From Klebsiella planticola ATCC 33531 (lineage in GTDB: Bacteria; Pseudomonadota; Gammaproteobacteria; Enterobacterales; Enterobacteriaceae): a stretch of DNA of 64,000 nucleotides. The notes under the pieces were generated by a model. The model saw only the letters and a list, made by a program, of their open reading frames with translations, had not been told where the DNA came from and made no database searches. The stretch covers positions 89,122-153,121 of the forward strand of contig NZ_JMPP01000022.1 of assembly GCF_000735435.1 (NCBI RefSeq), in the 5' to 3' direction. The position numbers were made by a program, and so were the translations under genes. Below, one piece after another: positions 13,819 to 22,772 of this stretch. Every line of letters starts with the position of its first letter. Positions within the stretch are counted from its first letter, which is position 1.

Positions 13819-14520
13819 CTGAACGCACCGGCACAGCTCTCTCTGCCACTGTATCTTCCCGATGATGAAACTTTCGCGAGTTTTTGGCCGGGTGATAATC
13901 CTTCTCTTCTTGCTGCCTTACAGAATGTGTTGCGGCAGGAACATAGCGGGTACATCTATATCTGGTCACGCGAAGGGGCGGGGCGCAGTCACTTGTTACA
14001 TGCCGCCTGTGCGGAGCTTTCCCAGCGCGGCGACGCGGTGGGCTATGTTCCCCTGGATAAGCGTACGTGGTTTGTACCGGAAGTGCTCGACGGGATGGAG
14101 CAGCTTTCGCTGGTCTGCATTGACAATATCGAGTGCGTGGCCGGCGACGAGCCGTGGGAAATGGCCATTTTCAACCTCTATAACCGGATCCTCGAATCGG
14201 GTAAAACGCGTTTGTTGATTACCGGCGATTGTCCGCCGCGCCAGCTGAATCTCGGGTTGCCGGATCTGGCGTCGCGCCTCGACTGGGGGCAAATCTACAA
14301 GCTACAGCCGCTGTCGGATGAAGATAAGCTGCAGGCGCTACAGCTGCGCGCGCGTCTGCGGGGTTTTGAGATGCCGGAAGACGTCTGTCGTTTCTTGCTT
14401 AAACGGTTAGATCGTGAAATGCGCTCACTGTTTATGACGCTCGATCAGCTCGATCACGCTTCGATTACCGCGCAACGTAAGTTGACCATTCCTTTCGTGA
14501 AAGAGATCCTCAAGCTCTAG
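13819..14520 (+). CDS. hda: Hda, regulatory inactivator of DnaA (CTG start)
   Basis: 233 residues, as in E. coli. Hda binds the DNA polymerase sliding clamp and stimulates hydrolysis of DnaA-bound ATP after initiation. It is a DnaA-like AAA+ protein: [14 protein letters not shown] is the nucleotide loop, [10 protein letters not shown] the Walker B equivalent, and [14 protein letters not shown] holds the arginine finger region. The frame must begin at the CTG at 13819-13821: ATGAGG lies six bases ahead, and only this start includes the clamp-binding hexapeptide QLSLPL at residues 6-11. The first GTG in frame (13927) would lose it. E. coli hda is also reported to start at CUG. The gene follows uraA by 94 bases. 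Confidence 0.9.
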   Translation: MNAPAQLSLPLYLPDDETFASFWPGDNPSLLAALQNVLRQEHSGYIYIWSREGAGRSHLLHAACAELSQRGDAVGYVPLDKRTWFVPEVLDGMEQLSLVCIDNIECVAGDEPWEMAIFNLYNRILESGKTRLLITGDCPPRQLNLGLPDLASRLDWGQIYKLQPLSDEDKLQALQLRARLRGFEMPEDVCRFLLKRLDREMRSLFMTLDQLDHASITAQRKLTIPFVKEILKL

Positions 14521-14573
14521 CCGGGCTGGATCTCGGCTATCTGCCAAATCCGCGTCCCTCGTCGTTCACTCGC

Positions 14574-14604
14574 TGCGCCATCACGGTAAAACCACGATGG
14601 CGCA
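14574..14604. other. Stem-loop between hda and yfgD
   Basis: TGCGCCATC (14574-14582) and GATGGCGCA (14596-14604) form a nine-base perfect stem between two convergent genes. It has no T tract. A weak bidirectional terminator is the simplest reading. Confidence 0.45.
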
Positions 14605-14610
14605 TCGGCA

Positions 14611-14970
14611 TCAGTTGACGATTTCCAGAACCTGCTCCGGCGGTCGGCCGATCCGCGCCTGGCCATGGCTGACGACAATCGGGCGCTCCATCAGCTTCGG
14701 ATTATCGACGATGGCCTGAATCAGCGCGTCCTCGCTAAGCTGCGGGTCAGCGAGCTCCAGGGATTTATACAGATCCTCTTTCTGGCGCATCAGTTCGCGG
14801 GCGCTGACCATGCCGAGCATTTTCAACAGCTGGCGCAGCGTGTCTGCATCCGGCGGCGTCTCCAGATAGAGCACGACTTCAGGATCGATACCGTTAGCCT
14901 TCAACAGGCTTAAGGTGTCGCGGCTCTTGGAGCAGCGGGGATTGTGATAGATTTTTACCGCGTCAGACAT
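14611..14970 (-). CDS. yfgD: YfgD, ArsC-family arsenate reductase-like protein
   Basis: 119 residues, equal to E. coli YfgD. Thioredoxin-fold ArsC family: the N-terminal IYHNPRCSKSRDTL carries the single catalytic cysteine (Cys13), and ERPIVVSHGQARIGRPPE carries the arginine that fixes the oxyanion and the cis-proline region. Such proteins reduce arsenate using glutathione and glutaredoxin, but no ars operon is near, and the physiological role of YfgD is not settled. It lies nine bases downstream of bepA on the same strand, probably in one transcript. Confidence 0.88.
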   Translation of the reverse strand: MSDAVKIYHNPRCSKSRDTLSLLKANGIDPEVVLYLETPPDADTLRQLLKMLGMVSARELMRQKEDLYKSLELADPQLSEDALIQAIVDNPKLMERPIVVSHGQARIGRPPEQVLEIVN

Positions 14971-14979
14971 GTTGTCTCC

Positions 14980-16443
14980 TTACATTTTTTGATAGGGGCG
15001 GAATCGTTCCTGCAGCTGGCGCAGCTGGTCGATACGCGCATCGTAGCGCGCCTGCTGCAAACTGCCCAGTTTCACCTGCGAGCTGGCGCTGCTCAGCAGA
15101 GTAATCGCCTGATCGAGCTGGCCAACCAGCGCCATACCTTCTGCACGCGCCGCCAGCTCCTGGTCACGATGGCCGAGGCTTGCTTCAGCCTGCGCCAGCA
15201 GATCCCAGCCGTTGCTGTCATCTTTGTAGCTAAAGGTATAGCGGTTAAGGATTTGCGCCGCTTCCGCCGCTTGTCCGCCCTGTAAGTATGCGTTGGCAAG
15301 GTTCAGCTGCAGAACCGGGTTGGTACGAATTTCGCGAGCATTTTTCAGCCGGTTAATCGCATCGGCCGTTTTCTTCTGTCCGAGATCGATATCGGTCGCC
15401 AGGTCGAGATACCAGGCGTTCTGCGGATCGGCGCTCAGCAGAGGCTGCAGCGTTTTGCGCGCCAGATCGTAATTATTGCTTCCCATGGCCAGCAGCGCTC
15501 GCCCGTACTGGGAGGCGTGCTGTTCACGGATATTGCCTTTCGCCCACGCGTTCAGCAGATCGTCACCAAGCTTATTTTCCCCGGAGTTATACATTCCCAG
15601 GGTTCTGGCCTTGGCCAGGTAAAAATCGGCGGAAGACTGGACAACCACAGGACGCATCTGGTTTGCGCGGTTGCGGGCGTCAGACAGACGGCTTTCCGGC
15701 AGGGGGTGAGTCAGCAGCATTTCCGGCGGACGGGTAGAGTAACGCGACTGGTCGAGCAGTTTCCCCATAAAGGCCGGCATCGCCTGCGGATCAAAACCGG
15801 AGCGCTGCAGCACCTGAATCCCGATGCGGTCAGCTTCTTCTTCGTTTTGACGGGTAAAACTGATCATCCCCTGCTGGGTTCCCGCCAGCGTACCGGTGAG
15901 TGCCGCCATCCCGGCCTGCGGGCTGGCCATCGCCAGCAGAATCGAGCCCAGCGCACCGACCCAGGTCAGCGGGGCGTTGCGCTTTTGGTCTTCCATTGCC
16001 CGCGCGAGGTGGCGCTGGGTGACGTGTGAGATTTCGTGCGCCATGACCGACGCCAGTTCGCTTTCGGTATCTGAATAGCGGAACAGAGCGGAGTGCAGCA
16101 CGACATTGCCGCCGAAGAAAGCAAAGGCGTTTATCTGGTCGTTATTAATCAGGTAAAAGTGGAAAGGGGTGCGAACAGAGTTAGCGTGTGAGACCAGACG
16201 CATACCTAATCCGTTAATATATTGCACCAGCAGAGGGTCGTTGATGAGCGGCGCGCTACCGCGTAGCTGGCGCACATAGTAGTCCCCCATCTGCATTTCC
16301 TGGCCAATAGAGAGCGTGCTTCCCGCAGAGGTTCCCATATCGGGCAGGGTATCTGCGGAGTCAGCAAAAGCAGGCAAAATCGAACCCAGCGTCAGCGACG
16401 CTATGACGGTTGCCACCAGCGTTTTCTTTAACTGCCTGAACAT
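14980..16443 (-). CDS. bepA: BepA, periplasmic zinc protease/chaperone for outer-membrane assembly
   Basis: 487 residues, identical in length to E. coli BepA (YfgC). It helps LptD fold and degrades stalled outer-membrane proteins in the periplasm. A signal peptide covers residues 1-27 ([18 protein letters not shown]). The M48 zinc motif HEISH is at residues 136-140, with the third ligand in [12 protein letters not shown] repeats fill about residues 310-480. I chose the ATG at 16441-16443; the longer frame to 16503 would run over the -10 and -35. A sigma-E promoter lies directly upstream. Confidence 0.96.
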   Translation of the reverse strand: MFRQLKKTLVATVIASLTLGSILPAFADSADTLPDMGTSAGSTLSIGQEMQMGDYYVRQLRGSAPLINDPLLVQYINGLGMRLVSHANSVRTPFHFYLINNDQINAFAFFGGNVVLHSALFRYSDTESELASVMAHEISHVTQRHLARAMEDQKRNAPLTWVGALGSILLAMASPQAGMAALTGTLAGTQQGMISFTRQNEEEADRIGIQVLQRSGFDPQAMPAFMGKLLDQSRYSTRPPEMLLTHPLPESRLSDARNRANQMRPVVVQSSADFYLAKARTLGMYNSGENKLGDDLLNAWAKGNIREQHASQYGRALLAMGSNNYDLARKTLQPLLSADPQNAWYLDLATDIDLGQKKTADAINRLKNAREIRTNPVLQLNLANAYLQGGQAAEAAQILNRYTFSYKDDSNGWDLLAQAEASLGHRDQELAARAEGMALVGQLDQAITLLSSASSQVKLGSLQQARYDARIDQLRQLQERFRPYQKM

Positions 16444-16473
16444 AACCTCTGTCCTGTAATGTGGGTGTGCCAG

Positions 16474-16501
16474 TTTGACCGATTGGGCGGCGTAATGTTC
16501 C
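16474..16501 (-). promoter_or_regulatory. Sigma-E promoter of bepA
   Basis: On the minus strand GGAACAT (16501-16495) and GTCAAA (16479-16474) are separated by 15 bases. This closely fits the RpoE consensus GGAACTT-N15/16-GTCAAA/TCTGA. E. coli bepA is a known envelope-stress gene. Confidence 0.75.
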
Positions 16502-16669
16502 ATTTCCGCGCGTCATGCGAGTTTAGCTGGCGTTGAGGCTATTGAAAATATGATATTCACACCAGCGTGAATGTTTGTGGCTTTGCTAATAAAAGCGAAG
16601 TCTTTCAGGTGACATTTAGATACAATTCCCTCGGTTTTTTTGCCGCTACGCGCTTCAGGGAAGGGTTTT

Positions 16670-17740
16670 ATGCTTGAGATGTTAATGCAGTGGTACCGTC
16701 GTCGGTTTAGCGATCCGGAAGCGATAGCGCTGCTGGTTATTTTGCTGGCCGGGTTCGGGATCATGTTCTTTTTCAGCGGCCTGCTGGCGCCATTGCTGGT
16801 CGCCATCGTGCTGGCTTATCTGCTGGAATGGCCAACCGTCAGGCTGGAGCGCGTAGGGCTTTCGCGAACCTGGGCAACCTCGTTCGTGCTGATTCTGTTC
16901 GTGGGCGTCTTGTTGCTGATGGCGTTTGTGGTGATGCCCGTTGCCTGGCAGCAGGGTATCTATCTGATTCGCGATATGCCTGGCATGCTCAATAAGCTGT
17001 CCGATTTTGCTGCCACGGTTCCGCGCCGTTACCCGGCGCTGATGGACGCCGGGATTATCGACGCCATGGCGGATAATATGCGCAACCGCGTGCTTACCGT
17101 CGGCGATTCGGTGGTCAAATACTCTCTGGCTTCGCTGGTCGGTTTACTGACTCTGGCGGTCTATCTGGTGCTGGTGCCGCTGATGGTGTTCTTTCTGTTA
17201 AAAGATAAAGAGCAGATGCTGAATGCCGTGCGCCGCGTGCTGCCGCGCAACCGCGGGCTGGCGGGGCAGGTATGGAAAGAGATGAACCAGCAGATTACCA
17301 ACTATATCCGCGGTAAGGTGCTGGAGATGATTGTCGTCGGCGTGGCAACGTGGATTGGCTTTATCCTGTTTGATCTCAACTATTCGCTGCTGCTGGCGGT
17401 GCTGGTCGGGTTCTCGGTACTGATTCCCTACATCGGCGCCTTCGTGGTGACCATTCCGGTGGTCGGCGTGGCGCTGTTCCAGTTTGGCGCAGGCCCGGAG
17501 TTCTGGAGCCTGTTTGCGGTGTACCTGATTATTCAGGGGCTGGACGGTAACCTGCTGGTACCCGTGCTGTTTTCAGAAGCCGTCAACCTGCATCCGCTGG
17601 TGATTATCCTGTCGGTGGTTATCTTCGGTGGGCTGTGGGGATTCTGGGGCGTCTTCTTTGCGATTCCGCTGGCAACCCTGATCAAAGCGGTGGTGCATGC
17701 GTGGCCGGATGGCCTGGCGGTGGAAGACGAGAAGAAATAG
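16670..17740 (+). CDS. perM: PerM (YfgO), AI-2E family membrane protein
   Basis: 356 residues (E. coli 353). A polytopic inner-membrane protein of the AI-2 exporter-like/PerM family with roughly eight membrane segments: two N-terminal pairs, a soluble portion around residues 95-145, then a dense C-terminal block ending in GGLWGFWGVFFAIPLATLIKA, the family signature. A permease role is assumed from the family; the substrate is unknown. The ATG at 16670 follows AGGGAAGGG; an in-frame upstream codon at 16640 adds ten residues not found in E. coli. It is divergent from bepA and convergent with bcp. Confidence 0.9.
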   Translation: MLEMLMQWYRRRFSDPEAIALLVILLAGFGIMFFFSGLLAPLLVAIVLAYLLEWPTVRLERVGLSRTWATSFVLILFVGVLLLMAFVVMPVAWQQGIYLIRDMPGMLNKLSDFAATVPRRYPALMDAGIIDAMADNMRNRVLTVGDSVVKYSLASLVGLLTLAVYLVLVPLMVFFLLKDKEQMLNAVRRVLPRNRGLAGQVWKEMNQQITNYIRGKVLEMIVVGVATWIGFILFDLNYSLLLAVLVGFSVLIPYIGAFVVTIPVVGVALFQFGAGPEFWSLFAVYLIIQGLDGNLLVPVLFSEAVNLHPLVIILSVVIFGGLWGFWGVFFAIPLATLIKAVVHAWPDGLAVEDEKK

Positions 17741-17769
17741 TCCGCGCTGGAAAACGCAGGGAAGAAAAC

Positions 17770-17803
17770 GGACGCCGGGTCAGTGAATTGCGACCCGGCG
17801 TCC
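17770..17803. terminator. Long hairpin between perM and bcp
   Basis: GGACGCCGGGTC (17770-17781) and GACCCGGCGTCC (17792-17803) form a perfect 12-base stem with a ten-base loop between convergent genes. No T run follows. Bidirectional transcription end is likely. Confidence 0.6.
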
Positions 17804-17819
17804 TGCGTCAGGTAGAACG

Positions 17820-18290
17820 TTAGCCGTTTTCTTTCAACCAGTTCAGCACCACATCGTGGTGATTGCTGGTTTTAAAGTTATCAAACACGTGTTCGACTTT
17901 GCCGTTGCTATCGATCAGGAAGCTAATGCGGTGAATACCGTCGTAGGTTTTCCCCATAAACGATTTTTCGCCCCAGACGCCAAACTGCTCACACACCTGG
18001 TGATTTTCATCAGACAGCAGCGTGAAGTTCAGCAACTCTTTTTCGGCGAAACGGGAGAGTTTTTCCGGTTTATCAGTGCTGATACCCAGCACCTCAACGC
18101 CCGCTTTTTTTAAGTCATCCATATTATCGCGCAGGCCGCAGGCCTGAACGGTACAACCCGGGGTCATGGCTTTCGGGTAAAAATAAACCAGAACACGCTG
18201 TCCCTGGAAGTCGGTCAAATTTACTTCCTCGCCGTCCTGGTCCGGTAAGCTAAATTTCGGTGCAAGATCACCGGCTTTCAGTGGATTCAT
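17820..18290 (-). CDS. bcp: Bcp, thioredoxin-dependent thiol peroxidase
   Basis: 156 residues as in E. coli. An atypical peroxiredoxin (PrxQ type) that reduces hydrogen and organic peroxides in the cytoplasm. The active site KAMTPGCTVQAC holds the peroxidatic Cys46 and resolving Cys51, with the conserved Thr and Pro in front. The N-terminal APKFSLPDQDGEEVNLTDFQG is the standard Prx opening. It begins three bases after the gcvR stop, so the two form an operon, as in E. coli. Confidence 0.96.
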   Translation of the reverse strand: MNPLKAGDLAPKFSLPDQDGEEVNLTDFQGQRVLVYFYPKAMTPGCTVQACGLRDNMDDLKKAGVEVLGISTDKPEKLSRFAEKELLNFTLLSDENHQVCEQFGVWGEKSFMGKTYDGIHRISFLIDSNGKVEHVFDNFKTSNHHDVVLNWLKENG

Positions 18291-18293
18291 TAC

Positions 18294-18863
18294 TCAAACT
18301 CCATCCTGTTCATCATGTTGTGAATAATTAACGATGTTAATACTGCCTTGTGCGTTCAGTTCTGTACATAGGGCTTTGAACGCTTGTTCGATATTTGATG
18401 CATTTTGTGTTGCAGGGCTGTGTGCGGTTATCTGAATAAACAACTGCGCTGAATCGTCATCACCGCTGACCTGGGTACGAGAAACCAGTTCGGCGATGTT
18501 CATATTCCACGCGTCAAACAGGGCAGTGAAACGCTCGATAATATGCGGCGAGTCCGGTACCTCAACCTGGACCCAGACGGTGTTTGGCATGGCCTGAGGA
18601 GGCCGCGCGGTCGTCCGCTTCATCACGATCAGCAAATCCAGCTCAGCACCTTTCAGCGGCAGGGTCGATTCGATAAGCGTAATCGCGTTCCATGAACCTG
18701 AAAGCAGCATGATAAACGTGAATTCGTCACCAAGCATGGCCAGCCGGCTGTCTTCGATATTACAGCCGCAGCTGCTGACGTGGCGGGTGATGGTGTTCAC
18801 GATGCCGGGACGGTCAGCGCCCAAAGCGGTAATAACCAGATAGTGTTGTAATGAGGCGGTCAA
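18294..18863 (-). CDS. gcvR: GcvR, glycine cleavage system regulator (TTG start)
   Basis: 189 residues (E. coli 190). GcvR binds GcvA and keeps gcvTHP repressed when glycine is low. Two ACT domains are visible: HYLVITALGADRPGIVNTIT from about residue 6 and WVQVEVPDSPHIIERFTAL from about residue 97. I chose the TTG at 18861-18863 (GGAAGAACAGG just upstream), which gives TASLQHYLVI and matches the E. coli start; there is no ATG nearby that keeps the first ACT strand. It is divergent from dapA. Confidence 0.93.
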   Translation of the reverse strand: MTASLQHYLVITALGADRPGIVNTITRHVSSCGCNIEDSRLAMLGDEFTFIMLLSGSWNAITLIESTLPLKGAELDLLIVMKRTTARPPQAMPNTVWVQVEVPDSPHIIERFTALFDAWNMNIAELVSRTQVSGDDDSAQLFIQITAHSPATQNASNIEQAFKALCTELNAQGSINIVNYSQHDEQDGV

Positions 18864-19016
18864 ACCTGTTCTTCCTTTAAAAAGGTGAGGTAACATTAGG
18901 AAAGCATAAAAAAAACCGGCATACAACATCCCTGATGGCATCGGGTCTCTTGCTTTTATTACGGCACCAAACGTAACATTGAGAATCTTGTCGCACTTCA
19001 GCTCTGAGGATGGCCC

Positions 19017-19895
19017 ATGTTCACGGGAAGTATTGTAGCGCTTGTCACGCCGATGGATGAAAACGGTAATGTCTGCCGGTCAAGCCTGAAAAAACTGATT
19101 GATTACCATGTCGCCAGCGGAACCTCGGCGATCGTTTCGGTAGGGACTACCGGAGAATCCGCGACCCTCAGCCATGAAGAGCATGGCGATGTCGTGATGA
19201 TGACGCTTGAACTTGCTGACGGGCGTATCCCGGTCATCGCAGGTACCGGTGCAAATGCAACCGCAGAGGCGATTAGCCTGACCAAACGTTTTAACAATAG
19301 CGGTGTTGTCGGTTGCCTGACGGTCACTCCTTATTACAATCGTCCGACCCAGGAAGGGCTGTTCCAACACTTTAAAGCCATCGCAGAACACACCGACCTG
19401 CCGCAAATTCTGTATAATGTGCCGTCCCGTACCGGTTGCGACATGCTGCCGGAAACCGTCGGTCGCCTGGCGGAAGTAAAAAATATTATTGGTATTAAGG
19501 AAGCGACGGGGAACTTAAGTCGTGTTCATCAGATCAAAGAGCTGGTTTCAGATGACTTTATTCTGTTGAGCGGCGATGATGCCACCGGAATGGACTTTAT
19601 GCAGCTCGGCGGTCAGGGCGTGATTTCCGTAACGGCGAACGTTGCGGCTCGCGAAATGGCGGATATGTGCCGACTGGCTGCAGAAGGCCAGTTTGCGCAA
19701 GCTCGTGCAATTAACCAACGTCTGATGCCATTGCATACAAAATTATTTGTCGAACCCAACCCGATCCCCGTGAAATGGGCATGTAAGGCGTTGGGTCTTG
19801 TGGCAACCGATACGCTGCGCCTGCCGATGACGCCGATTACCGAACAGGGTACTCAGGCCGTTACCGCAGCGCTGAAGCATGCCGGTTTGCTGTAA
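19017..19895 (+). CDS. dapA: 4-hydroxy-tetrahydrodipicolinate synthase
   Basis: 292 residues as in E. coli. It condenses pyruvate and aspartate semialdehyde, the first step to diaminopimelate and lysine. TIM-barrel signatures: [10 protein letters not shown] near residue 43, the catalytic Tyr in LYNVPSRTG, and the Schiff-base Lys161 in [10 protein letters not shown]. The ATG at 19017 follows TGAGGATGGCCC. It lies 16 bases ahead of bamC, forming the dapA-bamC unit seen in E. coli. The upstream neighbour gcvR points away. Confidence 0.97.
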   Translation: MFTGSIVALVTPMDENGNVCRSSLKKLIDYHVASGTSAIVSVGTTGESATLSHEEHGDVVMMTLELADGRIPVIAGTGANATAEAISLTKRFNNSGVVGCLTVTPYYNRPTQEGLFQHFKAIAEHTDLPQILYNVPSRTGCDMLPETVGRLAEVKNIIGIKEATGNLSRVHQIKELVSDDFILLSGDDATGMDFMQLGGQGVISVTANVAAREMADMCRLAAEGQFAQARAINQRLMPLHTKLFVEPNPIPVKWACKALGLVATDTLRLPMTPITEQGTQAVTAALKHAGLL

Positions 19896-19911
19896 AGTTT
19901 AGGGAGATTTG

Positions 19912-20946
19912 ATGGCTTACTCAGTACAGAAGTCGCGCCTGACGAAGGTTGCGGGTGTTTCATTGGTCCTGCTTCTCGCGGCCTGTAGTTCCGACTCACG
20001 CTACAAACGTCAGGTGGGAGGCGATGAGGTCTATCTGCAAGCTACGCCGCTCAGTGAACTTCACGCACCTGCGGGTATGATTCTGCCGGTTCAGGTTGGT
20101 GATTATAATATTCCGGTTGCGACCAGCACAGGCGCAGTGGGCAAAGCTCTGGACATCCGCCCACCGGCTCAGCCTCTGGCACTGGTGAGCGGCGCTCGTA
20201 CTCAGTTCAATGGTGATACCGCCACGCTGATGGTCGAGAACGGTCGTAGCGGTTCGCTGTGGGCGCAGGTAGCCAGCATCATACAGTCTAAGAACTATGT
20301 CATCACCAAACGTGACGATGCCAGCCAGACGCTGAATACCGACTGGGTTGAATGGAATCGCCTCGATGAAGACCAGCAGTATCGTGGTCGCTATCAAATC
20401 TCAGTGAAACCGCAGGGTTATCAGCAGGCGGTTATCGTGAAGCTGGTGAATCTGGAGCAGGCCGGGAAACCGGTATCCGATCCGGCTTCTCTGCAACGCT
20501 ATAGCACCTCAATGCTGAACGTCATTTCCGAAGGTCTGGATATGAACGCCACCAATGCGCAGAATGCGGCGCAGAAAAATGCCGGCGCCACCTTCGATGT
20601 GCAGAGCGCTGCCGACGATACGGGGCTGCCAATGCTGGTTGTTCGCGCACCGTTCAACATGGTGTGGCAACGTCTGCCGGGCGCACTGGAAAAAGTGGGC
20701 ATGAAGGTGACGGATAGCACCCGCTCGCAAGGCAGCATGGCGCTGACCTACAAGCCGCTGTCTGACAGCAGCTGGCAGGCGCTGGGCGCCAGCGATCCGC
20801 AGCTGGTTTCAGGTGACTACAAACTGCAGGTCGGTGACCTCGATAACCGCAGCAGTCTGCAGTTCATCGATCCGAAAGGCCATACGTTGACGCAGTCGCA
20901 GAATGACGCCCTGGTAGCCGTATTCCAGGCCGCATTCAGTAAGTAA
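19912..20946 (+). CDS. bamC: BamC, lipoprotein of the outer-membrane assembly complex
   Basis: 344 residues as in E. coli. The signal peptide ends in a lipobox, VLLLAAC, with lipidated Cys25; an unstructured N-terminal stretch (about residues 26-98), which in E. coli lies along BamD, comes next. Two helix-grip domains follow (about residues 100-215 and 225-342, the second ending [20 protein letters not shown]). I chose the ATG at 19912, four to eight bases after AGGGAGA; the overlapping TTG one codon earlier is not needed. It is followed by an intrinsic terminator. Confidence 0.96.
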   Translation: MAYSVQKSRLTKVAGVSLVLLLAACSSDSRYKRQVGGDEVYLQATPLSELHAPAGMILPVQVGDYNIPVATSTGAVGKALDIRPPAQPLALVSGARTQFNGDTATLMVENGRSGSLWAQVASIIQSKNYVITKRDDASQTLNTDWVEWNRLDEDQQYRGRYQISVKPQGYQQAVIVKLVNLEQAGKPVSDPASLQRYSTSMLNVISEGLDMNATNAQNAAQKNAGATFDVQSAADDTGLPMLVVRAPFNMVWQRLPGALEKVGMKVTDSTRSQGSMALTYKPLSDSSWQALGASDPQLVSGDYKLQVGDLDNRSSLQFIDPKGHTLTQSQNDALVAVFQAAFSK

Positions 20947-20951
20947 TAAAC

Positions 20952-20977
20952 AGGGCTGGAGCAATCCAGCCCTTTTT
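20952..20977 (+). terminator. Terminator of dapA-bamC
   Basis: AGGGCTGGA (20952-20960), loop GCAA, TCCAGCCCT (20965-20973), then T. Nine perfect pairs with a tetraloop. Confidence 0.88.
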
Positions 20978-20981
20978 CATG

Positions 20982-21004
20982 TATAGTGACGCAAACGTGT
21001 GCGT
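20982..21004 (+). promoter_or_regulatory. purC -10 and PurR operator
   Basis: TATAGT at 20982-20987 is directly followed by ACGCAAACGTGTGCGT at 20989-21004. The second is a near-perfect PurR box and, as I recall, the same as in E. coli purC. The operator overlaps the transcription start, fitting steric repression. Confidence 0.85.
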
Positions 21005-21055
21005 CGGCAGAAAAGCGCAATTTTTATCGTCTATATCTTCACTGGAGTGACAAAG

Positions 21056-21769
21056 ATGCAAAAGCAAGCTGAGTTGTATCGTGGTAAAGCGAAAACCGTT
21101 TACAGCACGGAGAATCCGGATCTGCTGGTACTCGAATTCCGTAACGATACTTCAGCAGGGGATGGCGCGCGCATTGAGCAGTTCGATCGTAAAGGCATGG
21201 TGAACAACAAATTTAACCATTTCATTATGAGCAAACTGGAAGAAGCCGGTATCCCGACTCAGATGGAAGCGCTGCTCTCCGATACCGAATGTCTGGTGAA
21301 AAAACTGGAGATGGTTCCGGTGGAGTGCGTAGTCCGTAACCGCGCCGCCGGTTCTCTGGTTAAGCGTCTGGGTATTGAAGAAGGGATTGAACTCAATCCG
21401 CCGCTGTTTGATCTGTTCCTGAAAAATGATGCGATGCACGATCCGATGGTCAACGAGTCTTACTGCGAGACTTTTGGCTGGGTAAGCAAAAAGAACCTCG
21501 CGCGCATGCAGGAACTGACTTTTAAAGCCAACGACGTATTGAAAAAGCTGTTTGATGATGCCGGCCTGATCCTGGTCGATTTCAAGCTTGAGTTTGGTCT
21601 GTTCAAGGGCGAAGTGGTGCTGGGCGATGAGTTCTCGCCAGATGGCAGCCGTCTGTGGGATAAAAATACCCTCGACAAAATGGACAAAGACCGCTTCCGC
21701 CAGAGCCTCGGCGGCCTGATTGAGGCCTACGAAGAAGTGGCCCATCGCCTTGGCGTTAAGCTCGACTAA
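21056..21769 (+). CDS. purC: SAICAR synthetase
   Basis: 237 residues as in E. coli. It joins aspartate to carboxyaminoimidazole ribotide with ATP in purine synthesis. Signatures: [10 protein letters not shown] at the N-terminus (ATP-binding glycine/lysine), [15 protein letters not shown], and [10 protein letters not shown] with the metal-binding Asp/Glu. I chose the ATG at 21056 (ACTGGAGTGACAAAG in front); the open frame to 20999 overlaps the PurR operator. It is followed by a hairpin terminator. Confidence 0.97.
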   Translation: MQKQAELYRGKAKTVYSTENPDLLVLEFRNDTSAGDGARIEQFDRKGMVNNKFNHFIMSKLEEAGIPTQMEALLSDTECLVKKLEMVPVECVVRNRAAGSLVKRLGIEEGIELNPPLFDLFLKNDAMHDPMVNESYCETFGWVSKKNLARMQELTFKANDVLKKLFDDAGLILVDFKLEFGLFKGEVVLGDEFSPDGSRLWDKNTLDKMDKDRFRQSLGGLIEAYEEVAHRLGVKLD

Positions 21770-21779
21770 TCCTCCCTTC

Positions 21780-21815
21780 GCCAGAAGGTCACTCTACCTT
21801 CTGGCGCTCTTCTTG
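21780..21815 (+). terminator. Terminator of purC
   Basis: GCCAGAAGGT (21780-21789) and ACCTTCTGGC (21796-21805) pair perfectly over a six-base loop; a T-rich GCTCTTCTTGTTGTT follows. Confidence 0.8.
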
Positions 21816-21890
21816 TTGTTTCCAGTGGTAATTCTACGCCGAACCGCCTACGATCTCTCATATTCGAGAATTTGATGGATTGAGGTGCCT

Positions 21891-22760
21891 ATGCGCTGGC
21901 AAGGACGTCGCGAAAGCGACAATGTAGAAGATCGACGTAATGATTCCGGCTCGCCCCTGGGCGGCGGCGGTGGTTTCCGTCTTCCCAGCGGGAAGGGCGG
22001 TATCGTCCTGTTGATTATCGTGCTGGTTGCGGGCTATTACGGCGTGGATTTGACCGGAATGCTGACCGGAGAGCCCGTTTCACAGCAGCAAACCACCACC
22101 CAACGTTCTGTCAGCCCGCAGGAAGAGCAGGCCGCGAAGTTTACGAAGGTGATTCTTGCCGATACCGAAGATACCTGGGGCGCTATCTTCCAAAAGATGG
22201 GCCGTCAGTACCCGCAGCCGAAGCTGGTGCTCTATCGCGGCGCCACGCGGACCGGCTGCGGTACCGGCCAGTCCGTTATGGGACCGTTCTACTGCCCGGC
22301 TGATAGCACGGTCTACATCGATCTCTCGTTCTATGATGAGATGAAAAACAAGCTCGGCGCGGATGGCGATTTTGCGCAGGCCTACGTGATTGCTCACGAG
22401 GTCGGGCATCACGTGCAGAAGCTGCTGGGTATTGAATCCAAAGTGCGTCAGTTGCAGCAACACGCGTCGCAGGCTGAAGTTAATCGCCTGTCGGTGAAAA
22501 TGGAGCTGCAGGCGGACTGCTTTGCCGGCGTCTGGGGGCACAGCATGCAGAATCAGGATGTGCTGGAGACCGGCGATCTGCAGGAAGCGCTGAATGCCGC
22601 AGAGGCTATCGGCGACGATCGCCTGCAGCAGCAAAGCCAGGGGCGCATTGTCCCGGACAGCTTTACTCACGGGACTTCGCAGCAGCGCTATACCTGGTTT
22701 AAGCGCGGTTTTGACAGTGGAGACCCGGCGCAGTGCAATACATTTGGTCATGCGCTCTGA
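21891..22760 (+). CDS. ypfJ: YpfJ, predicted zinc metallopeptidase
   Basis: 289 residues (E. coli YpfJ 287). An N-terminal cytoplasmic stretch, one membrane anchor (about residues 36-54, [19 protein letters not shown]), and a periplasmic domain of the neutral zinc metallopeptidase family with HEVGHH starting at His169 and a downstream ELQADCFAG that supplies the third ligand. A paired [14 protein letters not shown] suggests a disulfide. Its substrate is not known. The ATG at 21891 has TGAGGTG in front; the in-frame GTG six bases earlier is part of that ribosome site. It is followed 12 bases later by tmcA. Confidence 0.9.
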   Translation: MRWQGRRESDNVEDRRNDSGSPLGGGGGFRLPSGKGGIVLLIIVLVAGYYGVDLTGMLTGEPVSQQQTTTQRSVSPQEEQAAKFTKVILADTEDTWGAIFQKMGRQYPQPKLVLYRGATRTGCGTGQSVMGPFYCPADSTVYIDLSFYDEMKNKLGADGDFAQAYVIAHEVGHHVQKLLGIESKVRQLQQHASQAEVNRLSVKMELQADCFAGVWGHSMQNQDVLETGDLQEALNAAEAIGDDRLQQQSQGRIVPDSFTHGTSQQRYTWFKRGFDSGDPAQCNTFGHAL

Positions 22761-22772
22761 CCGCCGCTGTAA

